The notes under the pieces are model-generated. The model did no database searches and had not been told where the DNA came from. It was given only the letters and a program-made list of their open reading frames with translations. Positions 9,505 to 20,000 of a stretch of DNA of 58,296 nucleotides are shown piece after piece (position 1 is the first letter of the stretch; the number at the start of each line of letters is the position of its first letter). The position numbers and the translations under genes were made by a program. Source of the stretch: Thraustochytrium sp. TN22. Its lineage: Eukaryota > Sar > Bigyra > Thraustochytrida > Thraustochytriidae. The stretch spans positions 1 through 58,296 of the forward strand of contig JABLUY010000228.1 in NCBI GenBank assembly GCA_013306675.1, in the 5' to 3' direction.

Positions 9505-10352
9505 ATGCTGGCGGCGGTGCGGAGCCGGGGCGGCCTGGCGGCGCGCGGGCTCGTGCTGCAGTCGAGGGCGGCGTCCGGCATGGCGCACGAGGAGGTGCTC
9601 GGCCTGTGGAAGTCCGCCAAGGCGGTGTGCTTCGACGTGGACAGCACCGTGGTCACCGAGGAGGGCATCGACGTGCTCGCAGACCACTGCGGCGCAGGTA
9701 CGTGCGCCGGACGCGGCCGGGGTGCAGGCGGGGAGGGAGGGGGGATGGGGGCGCGAGAGCGAGCGTGACTGACCCGAGAATGAGCGAGCCCGCAGGCGAG
9801 GCCGTCGCCGCGTGGACCAAGAAGGCCATGGGCGGCTCCGTGCCCTTCCACGAGGCGCTCGAGGCGCGCCTCAACCTCTTCGGCCCGTCCACCAAGGATA
9901 TCAAGGAGTGCAACGAGAAGCACCCGCTCGTGCTCACGCCCGGCATTGCTGAGCTCATCGCCACGCTCCACGAGCGCGACGTGCACGTCTACCTGGTCTC
10001 GGGCGGCTTCCGCCAGATGATCAACCCGCTCGCCGAGATCCTGGGCATCTCCAAGGAGCGCATCTTCGCCAACAACCTGCTCTTCAACGAGGACGGCTCC
10101 TTCGCCGGCTTCGACACGGAGGAGCCCACCTCGCGCGCCGGCGGCAAGGCCAAGGTCGTGCAGCACCTCAAGGACACCCACGGCTACACGCCCATCTTCA
10201 TGATTGGCGACGGCGCCACCGACATGGAGGCCCGCCCGCCCGCTGACGCCTTTATCGGCTTCGGCGGCATCGCCGTGCGCGAGGTCGTCAAGGAGGGCGC
10301 CGACTGGTTCGTCACCGACATGAACGACCTCATCAAGCCCCTCAAGGACTAA
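9505..10352 (+). CDS. PSPH: Phosphoserine phosphatase (one intron), probable mitochondrial presequence
   Basis: Spliced from exon 1 (9505-9697) and exon 2 (9796-10352) to give 249 aa. It hydrolyses L-3-phosphoserine to serine, the last step of the phosphorylated serine pathway. HAD motif I is FDVDSTVV, with the nucleophile Asp in DxDST. Motif II is the Ser in YLVSGGFRQM. Motif III lies in RAGGKAKVV, and motif IV is MIGDGATDMEA. The PPADAFIGFGG stretch is diagnostic for PSPH. The first ~30 residues (MLAAVRSRGGLAARG…) are Arg/Ala/Leu-rich with no acidic residue before MAHEEV, as in a mitochondrial (or plastid) transit peptide, whereas animal PSPH is cytosolic. The splice junction restores the expected CG(A)GEAVAAWTKKAMGG stretch. 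A TAG/TAA-rich trailer with AATAATAAAAAG follows at ~10405. Confidence 0.93.
9698..9795 (+). other. Spliceosomal intron in PSPH (98 nt)
   Basis: Donor GTACGT and acceptor CCCGCAG. Removing it joins the frame of the catalytic DVDST exon to the AMGG exon with the residue order expected for PSPH. It sits one base into a Gly codon. Inside it are G-rich stretches (GGGGAGGGAGGGGGG). Confidence 0.9.
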
Positions 10353-10478
10353 CTCTAAGTAGTAGCTACTGGTAGTAGTAGAAAGAGAGAGGAGAGGCTT
10401 TTTAGAAATAATAAAAAGCGGCAGCCTTTCGTGAAGCACGCCATCGGCTCGTCATGCTTGCTTTCTTTCGAGCCAGAC

Positions 10479-12383
10479 TCAAGAGAACGAGTACGAGTCC
10501 GATGAATCAGAGCCTGAACCAGAGCTCGAATCCGACTCCGAATCCGACTCCGAATCTGAAACCGAATCCGAATCTGAAGCCGAATTAGAAGACGCGTCGG
10601 AGTCCAAGTCGACGTCACGATGCACCATTGCAAAGTCAGCATGAGGCCGCTGTGCATGGATGCGAGCCTCAAGGTCCACAAGGCGATCGGGGTCGTGCAC
10701 ATCGTCGAGCCAGGTGAGCAAGGCGCCATGCGCGCCATGGCCCGGCACCGCCAGACTCTCGAACGCCGCGAAGCTGTCCGAGGTCTCGGAAGGCGACGTC
10801 GAGGCCATGGAGCGCCCGGCGCGCCGCCGCATCGTCCTGCGCAAAAGCCGGAGGTAGTCCGCATCGTACAGCTGGTCCAGAGCCGAAGCGAAGGCGGCAT
10901 TGCGAGCGTCCTCGCGCTCCGCGCGAGCGTCGTCCAGCTCCAGCCGACGACTCTCCATCCGCATCGAAAGAGCCACGCGCCTGAGCAGCGCGAGCTGGTC
11001 CGCAGCCTTGAGGGGCTCCTTCTTGCGAACGCAGATGCGACGTGCCGCGGCGTACTCCTCCTCGGCAACCTGCGCGTTTTCGTCAGCGCTTTCCATCGGC
11101 TCCAGCGTGTAAACCTCGCCAGCCAGCTCGCGCGCCCGGCGCTCGCGCTGGGCCTTGTCCACGAAATGCGCCCGGAAGTCCTCCATGCTCGGCCCGCCGC
11201 CCCCCAAGACCCAGCTCGGCGCGTCTGAGACCGAGGCCTGGGACGGAGATGGCGGCAACAGGGTCTCCAACGCCGGCGCACGGACGCCTGGAGCCATAGC
11301 CGGCCGCACAAAGGCGCGCGCCGCGGAGTTTACCTGCCACTCCAGGCAAGCGACACCGCGGACGTGCACGCACCACGGCCGCTGCGTTACGCGGTGCCAC
11401 CACTGCAGGCACGTCACCGCGGCGCGACCCAGGACACTTGTTCGGACCAGCGCCCGCCGCTCCACGAGCCCTGACCGCGCCGTGGAGCGCCAATCGGCCC
11501 AGGCGCCGTGCAGCGCCGCCGGAGCAGGCCTCGCTGGGGCCTGCAGCAGCAGCATGCCGAGGCCCTGACGAAGCAGACGCCGACGCCGCAGCGTGTCGGC
11601 CGCGTCGCAGACCACGTCCTCGAGGTCGCGGGCGGCCTCCACCTCGGCACGCCACTGCGCAAGCGCGCGTCGGAGGTTGAGCCGCCCCAAGGCGAGGCGC
11701 CAAGCGCGGTGAAAGGCGAGCCAGGCGCGCCACGTGCCAAAGACGAGCCGGCCCAGGCGCTTTTGCTCGAAGCGCTTGCGCCGGCCCTCCGCCGCGTAGG
11801 CCCACTTGCGCTCGGTCTCGCCGGCCGCCTGTCTCCAGTGTCCAAAGGCGATCTCCAGGCGCCGCCTCCTGGTCCTGGCGCGTACCTCGCGCTCCGCCTC
11901 GCGCCTCCGCGGCGCCGTCTCCCTCACGAGCACGTCCCAGTGCAGCAGGCACCTCCTCAGCAGCCTCCTCCTCGCCTCTCGCAGCGCCGCGGTCCACGCC
12001 CTCCACGCCAGCGCCAACTCTGCCCTCTGCCATTGCGCCAGGCACCAATTCGCGAGCTCCTTCCTCCTCCTCGCCTCCTCCACCGCCTGCCTCCACCTGC
12101 GCAGCGCTCGCTTGGCCCTGCCGCGGCTCCTCTCGGCCTCCTCGCGCTGCACCTCCATCCTCCTCCTCCTCAGCATCTCGCCCGCAAACGCCGCGAATTC
12201 GACCTGCGTCTCCGCGTCCCTGGCCAGCGCGTCCCTCGCGTCCCCGTTGCCCGCGCACGTCCTCGTGGACCTCGACGTCCTCTTCCCCTCCCTCCTCCTC
12301 GCCCCGCCGCCCCTGTCGCCGTCCTCGCAGTCCCCATAGAAGCCGCCATAGTAGTACGGCGCGCGTCCCACGCGTCCCAGCAT
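10479..12383 (-). CDS. Sfi1-like centrin-binding-repeat protein
   Basis: 634 aa from the first ATG (12383). Residues ~40-330 are a continuous Arg/Ala/Trp-rich helix with Sfi1-type units at ~25-35-residue spacing. Examples are ALRRWRQAVEEARRRKELAN, CLAQWQRAELALAWRAWTAA, RRCLLHWDVL, IAFGHWRQAA and VFGTWRAWLAFHRAWRLALG. Each Trp lies in the AxxxW/LxxW contexts that bind centrin in yeast and human Sfi1. Sfi1-centrin filaments act in spindle-pole-body, centriole or basal-body duplication. The middle has shorter charged helices with conserved-looking RRICVRKKEPLKAADQLALLRR. The C-terminus is a strongly acidic Ser/Asp/Glu tail of SDSDSESDSESD type. The gene converges on PSPH with ~125 bp between stops. 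The family call rests on repeat pattern, not on a unique signature. Confidence 0.7.
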   Translation of the reverse strand: MLGRVGRAPYYYGGFYGDCEDGDRGGGARRREGKRTSRSTRTCAGNGDARDALARDAETQVEFAAFAGEMLRRRRMEVQREEAERSRGRAKRALRRWRQAVEEARRRKELANWCLAQWQRAELALAWRAWTAALREARRRLLRRCLLHWDVLVRETAPRRREAEREVRARTRRRRLEIAFGHWRQAAGETERKWAYAAEGRRKRFEQKRLGRLVFGTWRAWLAFHRAWRLALGRLNLRRALAQWRAEVEAARDLEDVVCDAADTLRRRRLLRQGLGMLLLQAPARPAPAALHGAWADWRSTARSGLVERRALVRTSVLGRAAVTCLQWWHRVTQRPWCVHVRGVACLEWQVNSAARAFVRPAMAPGVRAPALETLLPPSPSQASVSDAPSWVLGGGGPSMEDFRAHFVDKAQRERRARELAGEVYTLEPMESADENAQVAEEEYAAARRICVRKKEPLKAADQLALLRRVALSMRMESRRLELDDARAEREDARNAAFASALDQLYDADYLRLLRRTMRRRAGRSMASTSPSETSDSFAAFESLAVPGHGAHGALLTWLDDVHDPDRLVDLEARIHAQRPHADFAMVHRDVDLDSDASSNSASDSDSVSDSESDSESDSSSGSGSDSSDSYSFS

Positions 12384-13098
12384 CACCCTTCCGTCGGCTT
12401 TAGCTCGCGCGACGCCGTGGGCTGCCCGCTCCTTCGCGGGCGTCCGCGCCGCGCTTCCCTCCTCCTCCTGCCCTGGCCTCCGTCGCCTCCGTCGCCTCCG
12501 TCGCCTTCGTCGCCGTCGAGGTCCTGGTACGGGTACTGCCTCTCCTCGCGCAACCCCCGCGGGGTCAATTCCCGCTCTCCCGCGGACGGGCAAATTCCCG
12601 CGTTCCCGTGCGTCCCTGCCACCGGACCCGGCGCGGCGGCCCCGCGGGGCGCGGTAGCCGGCCGGGTCCGGTGCGCGCGCGCGGCTCCCGGCGGACCCGG
12701 CGGCGCGCGGGCGCGCAAGCGGGGCCGCGCCCGAGTCCGGTGCGAACGCACGGCGCGCGCCCGCGGCTGCGCTGCCTGCCTGGCTCTGGCGGCCGTAGAC
12801 CGAGACGCCGCTCTCTGTTGCCCTGCTCTGCTCCGCGCGCTACGAGCCCGCCGCGAGCGTCGGTGAGTGCGCCGCGGCGGCGGCCGCCGCGGCCCGCGCC
12901 CCCGCCGCCCTGGCCGCGGCCGCGGCCGCGGCGGCGGCGGCGGCGGCCGGGATGGCGGGATGAGGATGATGGGCGCGGCCATGGCAGGCGGCGAGCGCGG
13001 CTGGCTGGCGGCGCGCGAGGAGGCGCGCGCGAGGCAGGGAGGCGCGGGATTGATGGATGGACTGACGGAGGAGGAGGACGCGCAGAACACAGGAGAGG
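12384..13098. promoter_or_regulatory. Shared divergent spacer, Sfi1-like (-) / UQCRH (+)
   Basis: 715 bp of extremely GC-rich DNA between divergent genes, with CCGCCGCGGCGGC and CTCC/GTCGCC simple-sequence tracts (e.g. 12478-12510 and 12875-12950). A GTGAGTGCG at ~12862 with CAG acceptors just before the UQCRH ATG (…AACACAG at ~13092) could define a 5'-UTR intron, but nothing confirms it. Confidence 0.45.
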
Positions 13099-13296
13099 AT
13101 GTCGGACCCCGTGGACCCGCGGCCGGAGATTGAGGAGAAGTGCAAGCCGGGCTGCGCCAAGTACTGGAAGGAGTACGAGGCGTGCGCAGAACGCGTGCAG
13201 GCCAAGGGCGAGGGCCACTGCAGCGGCCAGTACTTCGACTTCTACCACTGCATCGACGCGTGCGCGGCGCCCAAGATCTTCAAGCACATCAAGTAA
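13099..13296 (+). CDS. UQCRH: Cytochrome bc1 complex hinge protein (subunit 6, Qcr6)
   Basis: 65 aa. It matches the mitochondrial ubiquinol-cytochrome c reductase hinge protein, the small intermembrane-space subunit that helps dock cytochrome c on cytochrome c1. Cysteines occur at 15, 19, 29, 41, 51 and 55. C29-C51 and C15/C19-C41/C55 can form the helical-hairpin disulfides, with family-typical KCKPGC, Y(x)ACAERV, GHCSGQYFDFYHCID and a Lys-rich end. The acidic N-terminal extension is short (DPVDPRPEIEE) compared with the Glu-rich tails of animal and yeast homologues. The protein is complete without introns. It converges on the EPG5 gene with ~120 bp between stops. Confidence 0.9.
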   Translation: MSDPVDPRPEIEEKCKPGCAKYWKEYEACAERVQAKGEGHCSGQYFDFYHCIDACAAPKIFKHIK

Positions 13297-13416
13297 GGCT
13301 GCTGCTGCCCGCCCGCCTGCGCCTGCTGGCCGGGACCGGGCATGGCGCCACTCAGCCGGCGTCGGCTCGCAACTCTTAGCTAGCTTGCTCTCACGCGTGC
13401 ATGCATAACCTTTTGA

Positions 13417-13918
13417 CTACAGCGATACCGTGCCTCCTGTCAGACCGCGCCCTGATTGATGCGATGATGCAGAGGAGGACTCTTGCGATCCCCACCGCGA
13501 CGGCGGCCCCGGCGGCTGGCCGTGCGCGCCCGCGCCCGCGTCCGCGACCGCGCGGAGCGCCTCCTCCCAGTCGCACACGTACCGCCGCACGAAGGGCACG
13601 CGCGGCAGCAGCGTCGCGTTGAGCTCGTCCACCAGCGTCGGGAAGCTCGCCATCGTGTGCGCCGGGTCGTTGCAGAACCGTGCCGCCCACTTGGCCACGG
13701 CCGACTGCGCGTGCGTCTGGCTCAGCGCGTACAGCGCCTGCTGCGCCTTCTTGGACTCGCTGTTCAGACCGCCGTCGCCCTCGCGCAGGCGGAGGGCGCC
13801 CGCGCGCCGCCGCGTGTTCAGGTATACGAGCGCTTGCAGCGCGCGCGCGTAGATGCGCAGCGTCTCCTCGGCCTCTTGCGCCTCCCCAGGCACCCCGTCT
13901 TCTTCCCCGCCGTCGTCG

Positions 13919-14002
<84 letters not shown>

Positions 14003-17000
14003 GCCTGGCCTTGTTGTCCCTGCTGAACTTGCTGGGCGCGCTCGCCGCCATCCGCCGCCGCCTGCGCCCCCGAGCCGGACAGCGGCATGGCCGGCAGGCG
14101 GCTAAAGAGCGCCGTGGCCAGCGACGAAAGCAGGCCGCCCTTGTCCAGCACCACCTGCTGCACGGCCGACATGGCCGTGTGCAGCTGCTGCACCTTGAAC
14201 GCCGCGTCATTGACGGAGATGTCGTCGCGGTGCTCGCGCAGCGCCAGGTCCAGTGTCAGCAGGACGAGCGGGAGCAGCTTCACCGCGCCGGGCCGCAGCA
14301 GCGTGCCAGGCGTCTGCGCGTCCAGGCCCGCGGCCAGCGACGCAGTCTGTGCCACTCGCGCCAAGACGTCCGCCGGCGAGCACAGCTGGCTGGCCAGCGC
14401 GTAGTGCTCCAGCACCGCCACCGTGAGCCAGGCGCCGCGCCGCAGCGCGCACGCCTCCAGCCGCAGGAGCGACGCCTCGTCCGCCAGGACGCGGCGCTGG
14501 CCGCGCTGCGCGCAGAGCGCCGCCATCATGGGCCTCAAGTCGTCGCTCCGCGCAAACCAGGCGTCCAGCGCAGCCTCCAGGACCTCCACGCAGCGCGCGT
14601 CGCGCAGGGTGCGCAGCGCAGCCACCACGAAGAGCGGTGCGCACGACGGGCACCGCAAGATGAGCGCGTGAATCAGGCACCCGGACCCGACGCCCGTGGC
14701 CGAGACCAAGCCCTCGCTCACCAAGATGGACGCGTCCGGCACGAGCAAACCGTGCGCCGCCAGCCCGCCCGAGGCCGGCGGGTTGTGGCTCGAGGTGGAT
14801 GAGGTGCGCCGCCGCGCGAGGCGCTGCACGCTTTTCACCATGGCCCGTGCCGCCGCAAAGTCGCCGCTCGCCGCCGCGGCCGCCGCATCAGGCTCCGCGG
14901 GCACCACGGACGCAGCGCGGTCCAGAGGTGCGTCCCCGCGCGCCGCCGCGATCATCAGCGGCAGCACCGACCGCCACATCACCTTCCAGTGCAGCCACTG
15001 CTGGTGCAGGCGGCCGGGACCTGGCAGAAGTCCTCTTGCCTGCTCCTGCTCCTGCCCCTGCTGCTGCTGCGTGGAGGCGGCCACCGTGTTCACCTCGTCC
15101 TCGGCGTCCGCTGCCAGCAGCGCGTCCACCTCGTCGTGCGTGCCGCCACCGCCGCTCATCGGGCGGCCCAGCGCGTCGCCGCCCTCGTGGAACTGCAGCG
15201 CCGGTGGCAGGTGGTCCGAAATGGACCGCAGCACGTTCTCCACCTTGCCAAAGACCATGTTGGCCGCGCCCACGTCCGAGCCTTGGAGCGCACCGACCGT
15301 GCCGCCCGCCCGCAGGCATACGACACCTGGGACGTTGAGCATGCTCAGCACGCTCGACACGGTGACCGCCATCTCATGCAGGACCGGCTCGCGCCCCCCG
15401 TCGTACGCCAGCTCCTGCACGCCAGCCACCTGCGAGCAAGCCTGAGCCCACGGGCTGCTGCTGCAGCTGCTGCTGCTACTGCCACCGCTGCCGCCCTCGC
15501 CCACAAGCAGCCGCGCCACGCGCTGAAGGGTCTCGTAAATGAGCATGACCAGCGCACCCGAGGAAAAGGCGAGCTTGCTGGTCTCCGTCGCGAGCTTTTG
15601 CATCCCGGAGGACTGCGTGCCGGGCACCGGCACCGCGGCGCTCTGCGCAGAGGCTGCTCGCAGCTGGCTGGCCAAGAGCTCGTGCAGGCGCCGCTCGCGT
15701 TGCAGCGCGGCAACCAGCGCGTCCTCAAGCGCCTGCGGCTCGGCCGCGGAGATTGCGCGCAGGCCCGTGGCAGCGCCAGCCAGGCGAATGGCCGCCACCG
15801 CCTTCTTCTCCACCGTGTCCACCGCCACCGCGCCGCCGTGCGAGGCCGGCGCGCGCCCCGGTCCGGCGCGTGGTAGGCCCCGAAGCAGTGCCTCCAGATG
15901 CGCGATCACGTCGCCATAGTCACCAGGCGCGATGTTCGTCCACGGCAGCCCGTGCGCGATGCGGAAGAAGAACGCGCAAAAGCTTGGCTCCACGGGCAGC
16001 TCCTCCTTGAGGAGAATCGACACGATGAGCCGCAGCACGTCCGCGTAGAATCGGCTCGCCGTGGGCGCCTGGCCACCCGGACCCACCCGCAATGTCAGCT
16101 CGCCGCTCGCGCGCGACCCTGGCGCCAGCATCGTGGACGCGCGCCGCAGGTTCGCGTCCGTGAGCGGCCACGAGACCTGCTCCACCATGTGCCGCGCGAG
16201 CTGGAAGGCCGGGTGTCGCGGGTCCTGCTCCTCCACAATCTGCTCGAAGTCGGCCAAAATCGGCGCACAAAGGGCCCAGCTCTTCCATGGCAGGCCGCGC
16301 AGCGCGCGCGCGATCGTCTTGTGCACGTGCGCGGCCGCGGAGCACGCGAGCTCCTCGCGGTACAGCCACCAGACCTGGTCCAGCACCCAAAAGGGCTCTA
16401 CCGGAGCGCCCACGGCGGCGAGCTGCGCCGAACACGCCGCGAAGCTCTGCAGGACCACCTTGGCGGCCCCCTCGAGCTGCGGCGGCCACGGCGCCTCCAC
16501 CTTGCGCCCGCTCTCCTCGTCAAAGTCGGTCGGCGACGCCGGCGACTCAACTGGCGCCGCGGCCGTGGAGAAGTCCGACACGAGCCATGGCCGATAGAGC
16601 GTCACGAGCGACACCCAGGACCGCACAAGGAGCTCCTTGGGCAGCACCGACTCCTCGTGCGCGCTTGCGGACACGTGCGCGCACATGAACTGCGCCAGGC
16701 GCTGCGCGAGCCGCGCCGCGCGCACCACGAGGCCCAGCGGGTCCCACTGCTTGACGAGGGACCCGCCGTCCGCGCCCGCCGAAATCGCACTGCCGCAGCC
16801 CTTGAGGCGTAGCTGGAAGTAGTGCGCGCCCAGCGCCTCGCACGCCTCGAAGAGCGTCGACGGCTCCACGCCGGACCAGATTCCCAACGGGCTCATCTCC
16901 GACAGCACCGCATCCCAGATGCTCGGGTGCAGCGCGATGCCCATGCGCCGGCACTCCGCCTCGCGCTGCTGCTGCGACGGCGCAACGGCGGCGGCCTCCT

Positions 17001-20000
17001 CGCTAGAGAACTCGGCGCCGGTAAGAATCCTCAGCACGTCCACCAGGTGCTCTTCCGGCTCAGCGTTGCACACCTGCAGCAGCAGGCGTACGTGGAAGTC
17101 AAAGAGCGTGGTGTCGGCGGCCGTGTCTTCCGGCGTCGGCGCAACCTTGTCACCCGCGGCGTCCGCCGCCTGTGGCCAGCTGCGCTGCCGGAGCACGCTG
17201 GCCACCATGAGCAGCAGCTGCAGGCGCAGCGCGCGGCCCGGACGCAGCTCGAGCCAGGGCGCAAAGTCAAAGTGCTCCAGCAGCAGATTCATGTCGCGCG
17301 CCTTGACCTGCGGAATGGCCTCCCAGGTGCGCGTGTAAAAGTCGAGCAGCTGCTCCACGTGTCGGCCCGGTGCGAAGAGCGGGCTCAGCAGGTGGATGCG
17401 GTGCGTGTCCTCGAGCATCTTGTCCAGCACGAGGCGCGCCGCCTGGTCGTGCTCGCGCGAGAATGCGCGGCCCGTGCGGCTAATGGTGCTCCACAGCACG
17501 CGCTGCGCTGGAGGAAACGACCGCGTGCACCGATCCTCCGCGTCGAGCAGCTCGCGGAACCACGCCACGCCGATGCGATGCGCGTCCAGGCTCAGCGCCG
17601 TGTCTCCGTTCGCCTCGTCCGCCGACGTGCACAACTGCCGCACGGCGGCCGCAAGCACAGCCACCAGCCCGCAGGTCTGCTGTTCCAACTCGGAGGCGCC
17701 GGCCAGCGCCGTGGCGGTGGACAGCGAGTCCACGCTGCTCGTGGACAGCAGGCGCTCGCGCTTCCTGCGCGCCCGGCCCTCGTCCGGGAGCGGGGCAGGC
17801 GCCCAGCCAAAGGACATCCCGTGCCAGGTGTCCCAGGCGTCCGCAAGGCGGTGGTCCACGTCCTGGTCCAGGATCGACTCCTCGAATGGGATCTCGAACA
17901 CGTACGGCTCCTTGTCCTTGCCCGGGCCTTGCTTCTCCACGGTCTCCACGCGCGATCGCGTCACGTACACGTGCGGCAAAAAGTCCACCACCTCCGTGGC
18001 CAGCTCGCGCGCCAACGCCGTCTGCTCCGCGTAGCGCTCCGCGGACACGCGCAACTCCTGCAGGAGGCTGCCCAGGTCGACCTGCCGAAAGTCCAGCGCG
18101 TCCGACAGCGCCGGCTCGCGGAACAGGTAGACCGGCGCAGCGCGGTACGCGGATGCGGCCTGCGCGTCGCGGGCCGCGTCGGTCCGAGGGCCGCGCGCCG
18201 AGGACGACATGGACGAGAAGGCGCCCGAGCCGGAGCCCGCCGCCGGTCGTCGCGACGTGCGGCCCGGCGCCCAGAGCATCGACGACACGAGCAAGTCCTC
18301 CCGGTACGGCGCGAGGTCGACAAAGTCGGCCCAGAGCTCCTCGCGCAGCGAGCCTGGGGCCGTCACCATTGGGCTTTGCACGACGAAACTGCCGCCGGGA
18401 CTGCCGTCAGCCTCGTGCGGGTCCAGCGGCGACGCCTGCACGACCGACGCGTGCAGCCTCGCGAGGAGCGGCGAGCCGAGCACGTGCATGAGGCGATCCA
18501 CGTCGAAGTCGGGCCCAAGCTGCTGCAGTTTGGCGTCGTCGCCCGGCGCACCCATCCAGGCGTGCGGATCCGAATTGCGCAGCCAGAGCGAGACGGAGCC
18601 GAAGAAGGACGAGAGCGCCGACAGCTCCTGCGTGCCGGGCGTGTGCGGCACCCAGTTGGCGCGCGGCGCGCCGACCGGCGTGGTGGCGCCCGTGGTCGAC
18701 TGCGAGCTGGAACGGCGCCGCGCGACGGAGAAGCGGCGGCGCGATCCGCTCGAGGTCGAAGAAGAAGCCCTGCGCGCGGCGGCGCTCATGATGGCGGCGT
18801 GGCCTGGATGATGCTCGCGGCGCGCCAGGTCCTTGAAGTGCAGCTGCAGCTCCCTGGCGCGCGTGACGAGCGCCTCGCGTACGTTGGCGCGACGCGTCTG
18901 CTTGCTCGCGTTGCGCGTCAGGAAGCGCATGCCGAAGATGCGCCCGTGCGTCTTGCTGCGCGAAAAGATGAGCGCGAGCGCCATCTGCCAGTACAGCACG
19001 AGCAGCGGATGGTCGGCGTCCAGCTCCATGGCATAGTTCACCCAGCGGTAGATGCGGAACTGCGAGAGCTTGCGCAGGTCGACGTGCATGGCGTCGGTGG
19101 CCGGTCCGAGGCCGGCCACGCTCTGCAGCTCGGCCTCTAGGTCAGGCCGCAGCGTGTCGAGGTCCGCGGAGAGGTTGGTGGCGCGCGACAAGAAGTCGCC
19201 CACCGCCTGCCAGAGCGGGTACTCACGCCCGGTCTCCACGAGGAGCGCCTCCAAGGCAAGCCACTCGCACTCGGGCACGATGGCGGCCACGTCGACCTTG
19301 GCGAAGAAGCCCGAGGGCGCCTGCGCGGGCACGATCGACAGCGCGGTGGGCTCCACGGGCGCCGCCGCCGTGACGGCCTTGGCGGCCTTGTCGACGAGGC
19401 CGTCCGCGAAACGTGCGAGACGAGTCTCCACCTCGGCCATGAGGTCCACGTGGAAGAGCTCGGGCTGCACGCAGCGAGCGGCCATGGCAACGCCATCCAG
19501 GACGGTGCGGCACGACGGCTGGACCCGCCAGTCCGGCATGGAGATGATCTGGTCCATCCAGAACCCGACGCAGGAGCGCGCCACGCGCTCGCTCTCGGGG
19601 CGCGCGTCCGCGTCCTCACAAAAGACCGCGAGGCAGACGTGCGACTCGACGAGCGAGCGCAGGCGGCCGGCCGCGCCGCGCGCCACGCGTGTGACGAGAC
19701 CGCCGCCGCCAGCGCCGCCAGCAGCCGCAGCGGCCGCAGCGGCGGTGCTCCCAGACGCACCACCGCTGGAGGCGGTCGACAGGGCGCGCGGGCGGGCCGG
19801 CAAGGAGGACGTCGGCGAGGACGGCGCCGAGCCGGCAGCCTCGCTGGACGGCTCGGCCGTCCAGACTCGCGAGATGAGATCGCCAACGAGCCCGGAGCCG
19901 ACCGCGACAAGACCGGGCGAGTTGTCGGCCGCCCGGTCGCGCGCCGCGGTGGAGTCCAAATAGGGCCGCAGCCAGAGCTGCGGGCCGGGCAGCACCTTGA

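Noticed and set aside
12862-13092. 5'-UTR intron of UQCRH
   Set aside because: Plausible GTGAGT and CAG sites exist, but in such GC-rich DNA they are expected by chance and no reading-frame constraint tests them.
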